Of a stretch of 64,000 bases of DNA, positions 17,168 through 24,739 are shown piece after piece. The translations under genes were made by a program, and so were the position numbers. Position 1 is the first letter of the stretch, and every line of letters starts with the position of its first letter. Source of the DNA: JASHPR01 sp963739645 (GTDB taxonomy: Bacteria; Actinomycetota; Actinomycetes; Streptosporangiales; Streptosporangiaceae); assembly GCA_963739645.1 (NCBI GenBank), contig CAVUBM010000028.1, positions 13,623-77,622 on the forward strand, read 5' to 3'. Below the pieces are notes generated by a model. It worked only from the letters and a program-made list of their open reading frames with translations, did not search any database and had not been told where the DNA came from.

Positions 17168-17766
17168 CTCAGGTTCCCCCCGTCGGCCTGCTGGCCGGCG
17201 AGAACGCCGTGGTCCGACGGCGGGGAGTCACTGCTGGCGGCCTGAATTCCGCGGGTGAGCCGGCCAGCTACCAGGCCCGCCGCTGCCGCCAGGACCAGGA
17301 AGGCTCCCGGCCTGCGGCGGGCGAAGGACTGTACCTCGTCCACGACCTGCGCCGGCTTGCGCTCGCCCAGCCACTGCCCGGCGTCACGGGCCCGCGACGC
17401 CGCATGACGGGTCAGGTCCGCTGCTACACCGGCCCGGGCTGAACCATCAGCCATCGAGCTGAGTTCCTCACTGAGGGAAAGTAGTTCAGTGGCCAGCCGC
17501 TGCTGTCCCTGGGCCGCCTGCTCGCCCAGCTGGTCCTGTGCGTGGCCCAAAAGGTCCCTGCCCTGACGGCCTACCTCCCCCGCCACGCCCGACGCCTGCT
17601 CCCGTGCCACGTCGGCCGCGTGCTTTCCTGCCTGAATGCCGCTGTGACTCAGGTCAGCAGCCTGATCCTTAACAACGCCAGCGGTGTCCTGCTGCTGCGC
17701 GGGGAGGGGCGTCAACGGGTCGCCATGCTGCGGTGGCATGGACGTGGGCGAATAGCTCTCAGTCAT
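17164..17766 (-). CDS. Ala/Gln-rich protein with one C-terminal membrane helix, first gene of the envelope operon
   Basis: About 200 residues. The middle is a long amphipathic helix (QAGKHAADVAREQASGVAGEVGRQGRDLLGHAQDQLGEQAAQGQQRLATELLSLSEELSSMADGS), followed by RRRPGAFLVLAAAAGLVAGRL, a single membrane helix. Proteins of this plan commonly sit upstream of the holin-like and DUF3618 genes in actinomycetes. The start at 17766 (MTESYSPTS) is preferred over an upstream ATG at 17907 that would add an unrelated basic stretch. The ATGA overlap with the next gene shows coupling. Confidence 0.82.
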   Translation of the reverse strand: MTESYSPTSMPPQHGDPLTPLPAQQQDTAGVVKDQAADLSHSGIQAGKHAADVAREQASGVAGEVGRQGRDLLGHAQDQLGEQAAQGQQRLATELLSLSEELSSMADGSARAGVAADLTRHAASRARDAGQWLGERKPAQVVDEVQSFARRRPGAFLVLAAAAGLVAGRLTRGIQAASSDSPPSDHGVLAGQQADGGNLR

Positions 17767-18094
17767 CGGGTCATCTCCCTCGATAAGCACCATCGCGGCG
17801 GCCGCAGTCAGGGCACGCCACCGGCGATGGCGCGAACTCGTTCTCCTGCGAGCAGACGGATCAGAGCCGGCGCATGCCGGGTGCTTCAGCTCGTCCCCGG
17901 GCATCACTCAATGACCAGGGCTGTTATCTCCATGTGTGGTGCAGTCGGCCGGGCGGCGCGCCGCGTGCCGCGAATGGCTTACAAGATAAGCTTACATAGA
18001 AAGCTTACATGAAAAGCTTACGTTGTCCACTTGGACGGCGCATAGTCTGGGAAAGCAAGCAGACGGCGTGGAACGGCTCGCCGCGGCCTCTAGA
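17767..18094. other. Control region of the envelope operon and TetR 3' flank
   Basis: A gap of about 330 bases with no gene. It holds the promoter of the leftward operon starting at 17766 and, at 17977-18021, an AT-rich array of four GCTTAC repeats listed separately. Confidence 0.5.
17977..18021. repeat. Four GCTTAC direct repeats at an exact 13-bp period
   Basis: GCTTAC begins at 17977, 17990, 18003 and 18016, giving a strict 13-bp period in a stretch much richer in A/T than its surroundings. The middle copies carry AAGCTTAC, half of the palindrome GTAAGCTTAC. The array lies between a TetR gene and the operon starting at 17766, so it may be a multi-site operator. No protein is proven to bind it. 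Confidence 0.75.
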
Positions 18095-18964
18095 TCAAGC
18101 TCGCCTGAGTTCCGACCCCTCGGCTACGAACGCCGCAACCCGGTCGAGCATGTTGACCAGGCCCGTTTCGAATTCCTCGTCCCAGCGGTCCTCCGCGAGC
18201 CCTCCCGCCAGGAGGTGAACCGTCGGGAAACGCCTGGCGTCGATCTCGTCCATGGGGTCGATCAGCTCGCGCGCGCTGTCGGCGTCCTCGACCGCCTCCC
18301 GCTGATTAGCAGAGCGGGCAGGGCTCAGGCCGCCGGGAACCGGATCGGCGGCCGCTTGCCCGCCAGGCCCTGCCCCGTCGCCCGAGGCGATATCGGTGCC
18401 GGTGAAGGATCCGTCACCCGGCTTCGGATCCCGTAGCGCCATGGCGCTGGTTTCCAGCAGCAGGTAACCGAGCAGGAAGCCGTTGAACGTGCGGTAAGTG
18501 AACAGGACCTGCTCGTCGCTGAACCCCTCTGCGGACAGTCCGCTCAGCATCGCCTCGACCCAGCGCAGCGAACGGAGCGGCGGATTAACCCACGGAGCCG
18601 TCGGCGGCCGGGTGGCGACCAGCGGGAAAGCATGCGGATGCGCCCGGGCGTAGCGGCGCACTCCGTGCGCCATGCCGGTGAGATACGGACGCCACCCGTC
18701 CACCGGCCGCAACTGGACCTCTGGATCGTCAGCGAGCTCGTTGACGATCCGCTCCACGACCGCGTCAAAGAGCTCATCGCGGTCCTGCACATACCGGTAC
18801 AGCGACATCGAGCGGACCTCCAGCCGCGACGACACCGCCCGCATTGTCGCCGCCCCGATGCCTTGCTCATCCACCAGTTCCAGCGTGGTCGCGACGATCC
18901 GGTCCAGCGACAGGCCACGGCCCGGCCGACCACGACGGCCGTGCGCGCTCTGTGGTCGTGCCAC
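18095..18964 (-). CDS. TetR-family regulator with TetR_C-type effector domain
   Basis: A 289-residue regulator, longer than usual. SLDRIVATTLELVDEQGIGAATMRAVSSRLEVRSMSLYRYVQDRDELFDAVVERI is the helix-turn-helix with the RYV recognition segment of the TetR/ActII class, followed by a domain with HPHAFPLVATRPP typical of that class. An insert of about 50 residues (SGDGAGPGGQAAADPVPGG and flanks) rich in Gly/Ala/Pro interrupts the last helices. It reads leftward toward the 13-bp repeat array, and no drug exporter is adjacent. Confidence 0.88.
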   Translation of the reverse strand: MARPQSAHGRRGRPGRGLSLDRIVATTLELVDEQGIGAATMRAVSSRLEVRSMSLYRYVQDRDELFDAVVERIVNELADDPEVQLRPVDGWRPYLTGMAHGVRRYARAHPHAFPLVATRPPTAPWVNPPLRSLRWVEAMLSGLSAEGFSDEQVLFTYRTFNGFLLGYLLLETSAMALRDPKPGDGSFTGTDIASGDGAGPGGQAAADPVPGGLSPARSANQREAVEDADSARELIDPMDEIDARRFPTVHLLAGGLAEDRWDEEFETGLVNMLDRVAAFVAEGSELRRA

Positions 18965-19256
18965 CGGAACCTCACCTCGAGACGACTGCTGTGATGCTAG
19001 CGGTCAGCTGCCATCGGCACCCGCTGGCAGCCTGGCGCTATGATCATTCTAAGGTCCCTTTCCGGATGACCGGCCGCATCGGCCGGTCGCCTTCACCGGC
19101 CCTGCCGCCCACACCTGCGGAAATGTGCGAGGCCGGGCTGCGGCCCGGAATGCAACACACGTTGCGCCGTGCAGCATCTCCATGTCATGCCTCGGCTTGG
19201 GACAGGCCCCGCGGCGCATAACTCAATGCCGCCGCACGCAAGTGGCACGGCCGCCC

Positions 19257-19619
19257 TCACGGGTTCCGGGTAGACAATGGCGGTCGCGCGAGAGCCTCTT
19301 CCACGCTGGAGAATTGGGGGATCACGCGGTCGATGCCGGCGATGGCAAAGATGCGCAGGATGTGGGGGCTGGAGATGACCAGCCGCAGCTGGCCGTCTTC
19401 GGCCACTGCCCGATTGTGTGCGCTCACGAGGACCTGGATTCCGGCGGTATCGCAGAATTGCGTGGCGGTCATGTCGACCACGACCGTCGCATACCCCTGG
19501 GCGGCTGCTTCGAGCAGGGCCGCGCGCAGCCCGTCGGCGTTCGTGATATCGATCTCCTCGGGTGCCATCACCACGGGCACGCCCTTACCCGCCTCGATCG
19601 GGTATCTGCTGTCAGGCAT
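19257..19619 (-). CDS. STAS-domain anti-sigma factor antagonist
   Basis: A 120-residue STAS protein. GVPVVMAPEEIDITNADGLRAALLEAA and ATVVVDMTATQFCDTAGIQVLVSAH are the core; the site usually phosphorylated as DSSG/DSAG here reads DTAG, with Thr as the likely acceptor. It lies downstream of the GAF-SpoIIE phosphatase gene on the same strand, so the two are probably co-transcribed, and the phosphatase could dephosphorylate it to trigger partner switching. Confidence 0.9.
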   Translation of the reverse strand: MPDSRYPIEAGKGVPVVMAPEEIDITNADGLRAALLEAAAQGYATVVVDMTATQFCDTAGIQVLVSAHNRAVAEDGQLRLVISSPHILRIFAIAGIDRVIPQFSSVEEALARPPLSTRNP

Positions 19620-19715
19620 TCGTGTCAGCCTCCGTTAGTGGCCGCGAGTGCCGGGTGGATCAGACTGTCTGCGTGGCCAGCGGGCCCTGTGCGGTGCACC
19701 GGGGACCACGGTATG

Positions 19716-20945
19716 TCACGGCTGAGAGGGGTCTGGTGGCTCGCGGCGGAACATGAGCACGGCGGTGTCGTCGCGGGCGGGCTGGTTGCCGATCATGGCT
19801 GCCATCACTGCGGCGCAGGCAGCCTCCGGCGGCTGGGCTGTCACGGCCTGGCAGAGCCGGGTCAGGCCGTCATCAACCGGCCGTCCGGGGCGCTCGATGA
19901 GGCCGTCGGTGTAAAAGCACAGCAGCGTGCCCGGCGGGATCTTCACGACACTCGCCCGCCGGCGTTCCCCGGGGGCGATGCCGATCATCAGGCCCAGCGC
20001 GATGTCGGTCAGTTCCGCGGGCTGTCCCGGGCGCGCGATGATCGGGGGAAAATGACCGGCCAGGCAGACGTGCATCCGGTCCAGCGCTGGATCGATGACG
20101 GCGTACACCACTGTGGCCATGGCGTTGGGCTCGAAGTGCTGCATCTTGCGGTCCAGCCGGTCCAGGACCTCGGCCGGATCGCGGGTTTCCAGGGCGTAGG
20201 CGCGCAGTGCGCTGCGCATCCGGCCCATGATCACCGCCGCAGGCAGGCCCGATCCGGCCACATCGCCCATCACCACGCCCAGCTCCCCGGACGGCAGGGT
20301 GAACACGTCGTACCAGTCCCCGCCCACCACGCCGCTGCCCGGCGTGTAGCGGGCGGCCAGCTGCGCCCCGGCGATGACCGGCAGCGCGGACGGGACCAGG
20401 CTGCGCTGCAGCGCAGCCGCCGCGAGGCGGTCATCCTGCGTCATGCTGGATTGCACCGCTGTGGCCGCCCGGTCGGCGGCCAGCTGGAGCAGCTCAACAT
20501 CGGCGCCGGTGAACTGGCGGGGGGTCAGCGAGCCGACGTGCAGCACGCCGATCACCCGGCCGCCAGCTACCAGTGGCACGCCCATCATGGACCGGATCCC
20601 TTTTTCCCACAGGATCGGGTTGAGCACGGTGGTGTGATCCACATGATCGAGGATCACCGGCTTGCGCTCGGCGGCGATCCGCCCGGCGAAACCCCGGCCC
20701 ACCGGGATCCGCACGCCTTGCCGGACTTCCTCCTCCAGCCCGGCGGCCGCGGTGGCGGTCAGCTGCCCGGCAGCAGAATCCAGCAGCAGCACCGCTGCGG
20801 TATCGGCCTGCAAGATGTCTTTGACACGGTCCAGCAGCTCGGCCAGGAAATCGTGATCATCCAGACGCGACATGGCAGCATCGGTGATCGACTGAACATC
20901 CCGCAGCCGGTCCTCTACGGGCGGGGGCTCTGGCGGTGCTGTCAC
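19716..20945 (-). CDS. GAF-domain PP2C/SpoIIE-type serine phosphatase
   Basis: A 409-residue soluble phosphatase. Residues about 25-170 are a GAF sensor (DFLAELLDRVKDILQADTAAVLLLD ... GVPLVAGGRVIGVLHVGSL); residues about 185-400 are the SpoIIE/RsbU catalytic domain with metal-binding GGDWYDVF, MGDVAGSGLPAAVIMGRMR, FYTDGLIERPGR and ARDDTAVLMF. It would dephosphorylate a STAS antagonist in response to a ligand or redox signal. Its start is only 157 bases from the divergent RsbA-type kinase gene. Confidence 0.93.
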   Translation of the reverse strand: MTAPPEPPPVEDRLRDVQSITDAAMSRLDDHDFLAELLDRVKDILQADTAAVLLLDSAAGQLTATAAAGLEEEVRQGVRIPVGRGFAGRIAAERKPVILDHVDHTTVLNPILWEKGIRSMMGVPLVAGGRVIGVLHVGSLTPRQFTGADVELLQLAADRAATAVQSSMTQDDRLAAAALQRSLVPSALPVIAGAQLAARYTPGSGVVGGDWYDVFTLPSGELGVVMGDVAGSGLPAAVIMGRMRSALRAYALETRDPAEVLDRLDRKMQHFEPNAMATVVYAVIDPALDRMHVCLAGHFPPIIARPGQPAELTDIALGLMIGIAPGERRRASVVKIPPGTLLCFYTDGLIERPGRPVDDGLTRLCQAVTAQPPEAACAAVMAAMIGNQPARDDTAVLMFRREPPDPSQP

Positions 20946-21102
20946 CTTGATGCCTCCTCGCTGGAGGAGCCTGGGCCATGCTGCACTCTACGGTTGCACC
21001 CGGCACGGTTGCCACCCGAGCGTCACACGACTGCCAGCAGGAGGCTGGTGGCGGCGAGCCTGGCCAGCGCCGTCAGCAGCGCAGCTGGCCCTGCCACGTA
21101 CC

Positions 21103-22167
21103 ATGACAGCAGAATTCCGATCGCGCTTGGACGGAGACGCAGTGGCTACCGGGACTGAGGTCCTTGATGCTGGCCGCAGCGGGCATGCCGTTTTGTTCTA
21201 TCGCGACGAGCGGGAACTCGCCGAACGGGTGAGTGAATATCTCCTGTCAGCCGTCCGGGACGGCGGGTTGGCGGTCGTGGTCGCCACGTCCGATCACTGC
21301 CGGTCCTTCGAGCAACGCCTGGCCGACGCCGGGATCGACGTGACGGCAGCCCTGGAACGGGGCTCCTATGTGGCGCTGGACGCAAGCGAGGCGATGCGCG
21401 GTTTCATGGTCTCCGGCTGGCCCGATCCCGCTAGTTTCGGGCGGGTGATCAGCCCGTTGATCCGGCAGGCCGCCAAAGCCGAGCAGCCGGTTTGCGTCTT
21501 CGGCGAGATGGTCTGGCTGTTGTGGGATGCCGGTCAGGTCAATGCTGCCATCGAGGTGGAGACGCTGTGGAATGAGCTGGGCCACCGGTACCCGTTCTCG
21601 CTGCTTTGCGCCTATCCGGCGCAGCCGGTTAGTGCTGGCCCACACCTTGACGCTTTGACCGAGGTGTGCAGCCTTCACACAGAGGTCATCGGCGGCCCGC
21701 CCAAGCCAGTTGACAGGGAGCGTGAGCGGCCGCTGAGCAGCCCTCCGGGCAGTGCTGACGTGCTGCAGTACCGGGCGGATCTGGCCGGTGTCCGCAGCTT
21801 TGTCGCTGCCCGGGCTCGCCGGGCAGGGCTGCCATCACGCCGGGTTGGCGATCTCGTCATCGCAGTCAGCGAGCTGGCCGCTAACACGCTGGCTCACACC
21901 AGCGGGCCAGGCTCGCTGGCGCTATGGGTCACTGGCAGCGAGGTCATCTGCCAGGTTCATGACCCGGGCGAGATCACCGATCCGCTGGCGGGAAAGCTGC
22001 GGCCCGATCCGGCTGCGGATGGCGGCGGGCGCGGCCTATGGGTCGTTCACCAGCTTTGCGATCTCGTCGAGATCGGCACTGGGTCAGCTCATCCCACGAT
22101 CCGCGTGCACATGCAGCTCAGCACCCCAGATGGTCCCTACACAATGACAGCCCTGGGCGCGCAATGA
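21103..22167 (+). CDS. RsbA-type anti-sigma regulatory kinase with MEDS sensor domain
   Basis: About 354 residues. The N-terminal half is a MEDS domain (GRSGHAVLFYRDERELAERVSEYLLSAVRDGGLAVVVATSDH ... VCVFGEMVWLLWDAG); the C-terminal half is a GHKL serine kinase domain with SELAANTLAHT (N box), VHDPGEI (G1) and GGGRGLWVVHQL (G2). MEDS proteins sense methanogen or small-molecule/redox signals and here couple to an RsbW-like kinase. The ATG at 21103 is used; a GTG at 21142 is an alternative. Divergent from the phosphatase gene. Confidence 0.9.
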   Translation: MTAEFRSRLDGDAVATGTEVLDAGRSGHAVLFYRDERELAERVSEYLLSAVRDGGLAVVVATSDHCRSFEQRLADAGIDVTAALERGSYVALDASEAMRGFMVSGWPDPASFGRVISPLIRQAAKAEQPVCVFGEMVWLLWDAGQVNAAIEVETLWNELGHRYPFSLLCAYPAQPVSAGPHLDALTEVCSLHTEVIGGPPKPVDRERERPLSSPPGSADVLQYRADLAGVRSFVAARARRAGLPSRRVGDLVIAVSELAANTLAHTSGPGSLALWVTGSEVICQVHDPGEITDPLAGKLRPDPAADGGGRGLWVVHQLCDLVEIGTGSAHPTIRVHMQLSTPDGPYTMTALGAQ

Positions 22168-22238
22168 CCCCAGCATGTGCAGGGTCGTGGTCATCGTGCC
22201 TCGCCCCGATGCGCTGAGCGGAGTGAAATGATCGCCAC

Positions 22239-22808
22239 ATGCCGGTTGCGTATAGCCGTGTCGCTTTGGTGACAGGCAGCTCGCGGGGTCTGGGCGCCGC
22301 GATCGCGCGGCGGCTGGCTCATGACGGCCTCGCCGTCGCGGTCAATGGCCGCCGCGGCGACCGGCAGGCATCGCAGGTCGCCCGCAGCATCGGTGACGAT
22401 GGCGGCATCGCCGAGGCGTTCTGCGCCGACGTCACCGACCAGCAGCAGGTTGCTAAGCTGGTCGCCGCGATTGCCGGCCGTTTCGGCCCGGTTGATGTGC
22501 TAGTACTCAACGCCACCGGCCCGCAGCCCGAAGCCGCGGTGACCGAGGTGGCCTGGGCCGACCACCTCGCCCAGCTGAATTTCTTGGTCAAGAGCCCGGT
22601 GCTTCTCGGCGGCGTGGTGCTGCCCGGGATGGTGGCCCGGCGGTACGGCCGCATCGTGCACATCGACTCCGAGGTCGCCGACCAGCCGCCTCCTGGCAGG
22701 TCCGCGTATGCCACGGCCAAGAGCGCACAGCTGACAACCGGCCCCCAGCAGCCTCGTGACCAGTCACCGACCGTGACCTCCCTAGATCAACTACTGGAGA
22801 GCCAGTAG
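22239..22808 (+). CDS. Short-chain dehydrogenase/reductase, C-terminally truncated
   Basis: A 189-residue protein; normal members have about 250. The NAD(P) site VTGSSRGLGAAIARRLA, LVLNATG (NNAG-like) and SAYATAKSA (catalytic Tyr and Lys) are intact, but after the Lys helix the sequence changes to an unrelated TTGPQQPRDQSPTVTSLDQLLESQ tail. The substrate-binding loop and last strands are missing, so it is probably inactive or a recent truncation. Confidence 0.78.
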   Translation: MPVAYSRVALVTGSSRGLGAAIARRLAHDGLAVAVNGRRGDRQASQVARSIGDDGGIAEAFCADVTDQQQVAKLVAAIAGRFGPVDVLVLNATGPQPEAAVTEVAWADHLAQLNFLVKSPVLLGGVVLPGMVARRYGRIVHIDSEVADQPPPGRSAYATAKSAQLTTGPQQPRDQSPTVTSLDQLLESQ

Positions 22809-22827
22809 GCGCTTGGGGACCCTGGCG

Positions 22828-22846
22828 CGACGGCTGGCGGCCGTCG
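22828..22846. terminator. Hairpin between convergent SDR and VOC genes
   Basis: CGACGGC (22828-22834) and GCCGTCG (22840-22846) form a perfect 7-bp stem with a 5-base loop directly after the VOC stop and 20 bases after the SDR stop. No T-run follows, as is common in actinomycetes. It may terminate transcription from both sides. Confidence 0.45.
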
Positions 22847-23518
22847 TCACTCGGTGAACGTGCAGAACTCGTTTCCCTCTGGGTCGGCGAGCACGTGCCA
22901 GCGGATGTCGCCGCCCGGCTCACGCAGTACCGTGGCCCCGGCCTCGACGAGCGGTGCCACGCCGGGAGCCGTGACATCCCAGTGGATTCGGTTCTTCGCG
23001 GTCTTCGGCTCGGGCACCGGAACGAAGTCCATGGTCTCGATCGGCATGCCAGGCACGCGCTCCAGCGTGAACCAGCCGTCGTTCTCGGTGACACTGACCC
23101 CGTAAACCCCGGCCCACCAGCGGGCCTGCGCCTGCGGGTCAGCGCTGTCCACCACCAGGCCGTGCAGCCGCTCCGCCGGGATCTCCGGACGCAGGAACGC
23201 GCAGAACTCGCCGCCCTCGGGATCGGACATGACCGTCCAGGCGCGCGCGCCGTGCTGCGGCTCCACGATGGTCGCGCCGAGCGCCTCCAGGTTCGCCAGA
23301 TTCCGGGCGTAGATGTCCAGGTGCACCCGGTGCTTGACGGTCTTGGCCTCGGGCACCCGATTGACCCAGATCGTGTGCCCAGGCGTCGGCCCTTTCAGAA
23401 GCCCATCGCCGTTATCCTGTGCCTCCCAGGCGCGGCCGAGCACCGCCGCCCAGAACGTGCCGAGCCGGGCCGGATCGCCCGCGTCCAGGCACAAATCTTT
23501 AAATCGCGCGACCGCCAT
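22847..23518 (-). CDS. VOC family (glyoxalase-like) protein, two domains
   Basis: A 223-residue protein with two vicinal-oxygen-chelate modules. The first holds RFKDLCLDAGDPARLGTFWAAVLG and MSDPEGGEFCAF; the second HGLVVDSADPQAQARWWAGVYG and LADPEGNEFCTF. The DPEGNEFC-type ends carry the metal-ligand Glu. Family roles include metabolite conversion and antibiotic binding; this subgroup is uncharacterised. Confidence 0.9.
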   Translation of the reverse strand: MAVARFKDLCLDAGDPARLGTFWAAVLGRAWEAQDNGDGLLKGPTPGHTIWVNRVPEAKTVKHRVHLDIYARNLANLEALGATIVEPQHGARAWTVMSDPEGGEFCAFLRPEIPAERLHGLVVDSADPQAQARWWAGVYGVSVTENDGWFTLERVPGMPIETMDFVPVPEPKTAKNRIHWDVTAPGVAPLVEAGATVLREPGGDIRWHVLADPEGNEFCTFTE

Positions 23519-23628
23519 GGGATGAACCTAGCCCCCGGCACCGACACCTGGCTGACGACGGTGGGCAGACGCGGTTACTGCGCCCGGCCCCGTCGTTTCG
23601 CCCAGGTAAGTGGTGCCGGGACGGACGT

Positions 23629-24545
23629 CTAGCGTGCCGGGCTCAGTTCGAACCCGTGGGTGTTGCCGCTGCTGTCGATGTAGAAGCCGACGACCACGCC
23701 GAGGTTGCTGATTCCCGTTAGATCCGTGCCTTCGGTGCCGGCCGGGTCCTCGACCGGAGTGAACGTCCCGCGCAGCTCGGTGAACCCGTGGACCACGGCG
23801 CTGGTGTCAAAGTATTCGCCGGCGACCACCCCGGCGTCGTTGATGGCCGCGGTGAGCGTGCTGAACGCCGGCGCGAGCGGATCACTGACCGTGGTGAGCC
23901 TGCCGAGGGGCCCGGCAAAGGCGACAGTATTGTCGTTGCTCTCGGTGTAGCTCCCGGTGACCTGGCCGAGGTCGTTGATGTAGCCCACGCTTGTGCCCTG
24001 CCCCGATGCGGTGCCAGCGTTCGGCTCGTTGATCGTGGTGAAACTGCCGTCCCGGTCGATGAACCCGTGCTGCGCGCCGTTGGAGTCGATGGAGAACCCC
24101 GCGATCACGCCAAGGTTGTTCATGTTCGCGACAAACGTGCCCTGCCCCGATGCCGGGCCGGCGCCGGGGCGTCGACCGTGGTGAAATGACCGCCCCGGTC
24201 GACGAACCCATGAGAGTCGCCGCTGCTGTCGATGTAGTAACCGACCACTACCCCGAGGTCGTTGATAACGGTCGCCACCGTATCGGCAGCGCCGGGCACA
24301 TTGATCGTGGTGAACGTGCCTTTCCGGTCGAGGAACCCATGGTCGTTTCCGCTGCTGTCCTCGTAGAACCCGGACACCACACCTGAGTCGTTGATACCAA
24401 CTGCGGCGGTGTCCGCGGCGCCGGGCACGTCGATCGTCGTGTACCGCGCGGGCGCGGCCGCTGCCGAGGCGACGGCTGGCACCAGGGCCAGCGCCGACGC
24501 GGCGCCTGCGATCAGCAGCAGTCGATGCGGCGATCTGAGCGACAT
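23629..24545 (-). CDS. Secreted HAF-like tandem-repeat protein, one frameshift
   Basis: About 305 residues with a signal peptide (MSLRSPHRLLLIAGAASALALVPAVASAAAAPA) and about six 45-residue repeats of the plan F-T-T-I-(N/D)-x-P-x-A-(G)-T-x-x-x-x-I-N-D-x-G-x-V-x-G-x-Y-x-D-S-S-G-x-x-H-G-F, similar to the extracellular HAF repeat family, probably beta-propeller-like. The frame breaks near 24166: one missing G in CCCCGG changes APGAGPASG to APARHRG. The remaining repeats continue in the other frame to the stop at 23629. Extracellular function unknown. Confidence 0.78.
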
Positions 24546-24739
24546 CAGGCATCCTCGCCTTCCGGTCCGGCTCGGACGGCGGTACCCGGCGGCCGGATCC
24601 GGCTTCACCGGTCCGCGCGGGTCGCCAGCCGCCATGCCACGTTTGCGTGCCATGGCCGGTTAGTCTTCCTTGTGGTAGTAGCAATCTGGTAGCGAACATG
24701 TAGCGCTAGCTCGGGATACCGAAGCCGGGCGGAGGTCGC

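Noticed and set aside
17977..18021. CRISPR-like repeat array
   Set aside because: Units of 13 bp with a 6-bp constant part and no spacers of 30-40 bp; no cas genes. It fits an operator array.
19125..21158. A 677-codon plus-strand frame across the STAS and phosphatase genes
   Set aside because: It is the antisense shadow of two well-supported minus-strand genes and has His/Arg/Gly-rich composition with no domain.
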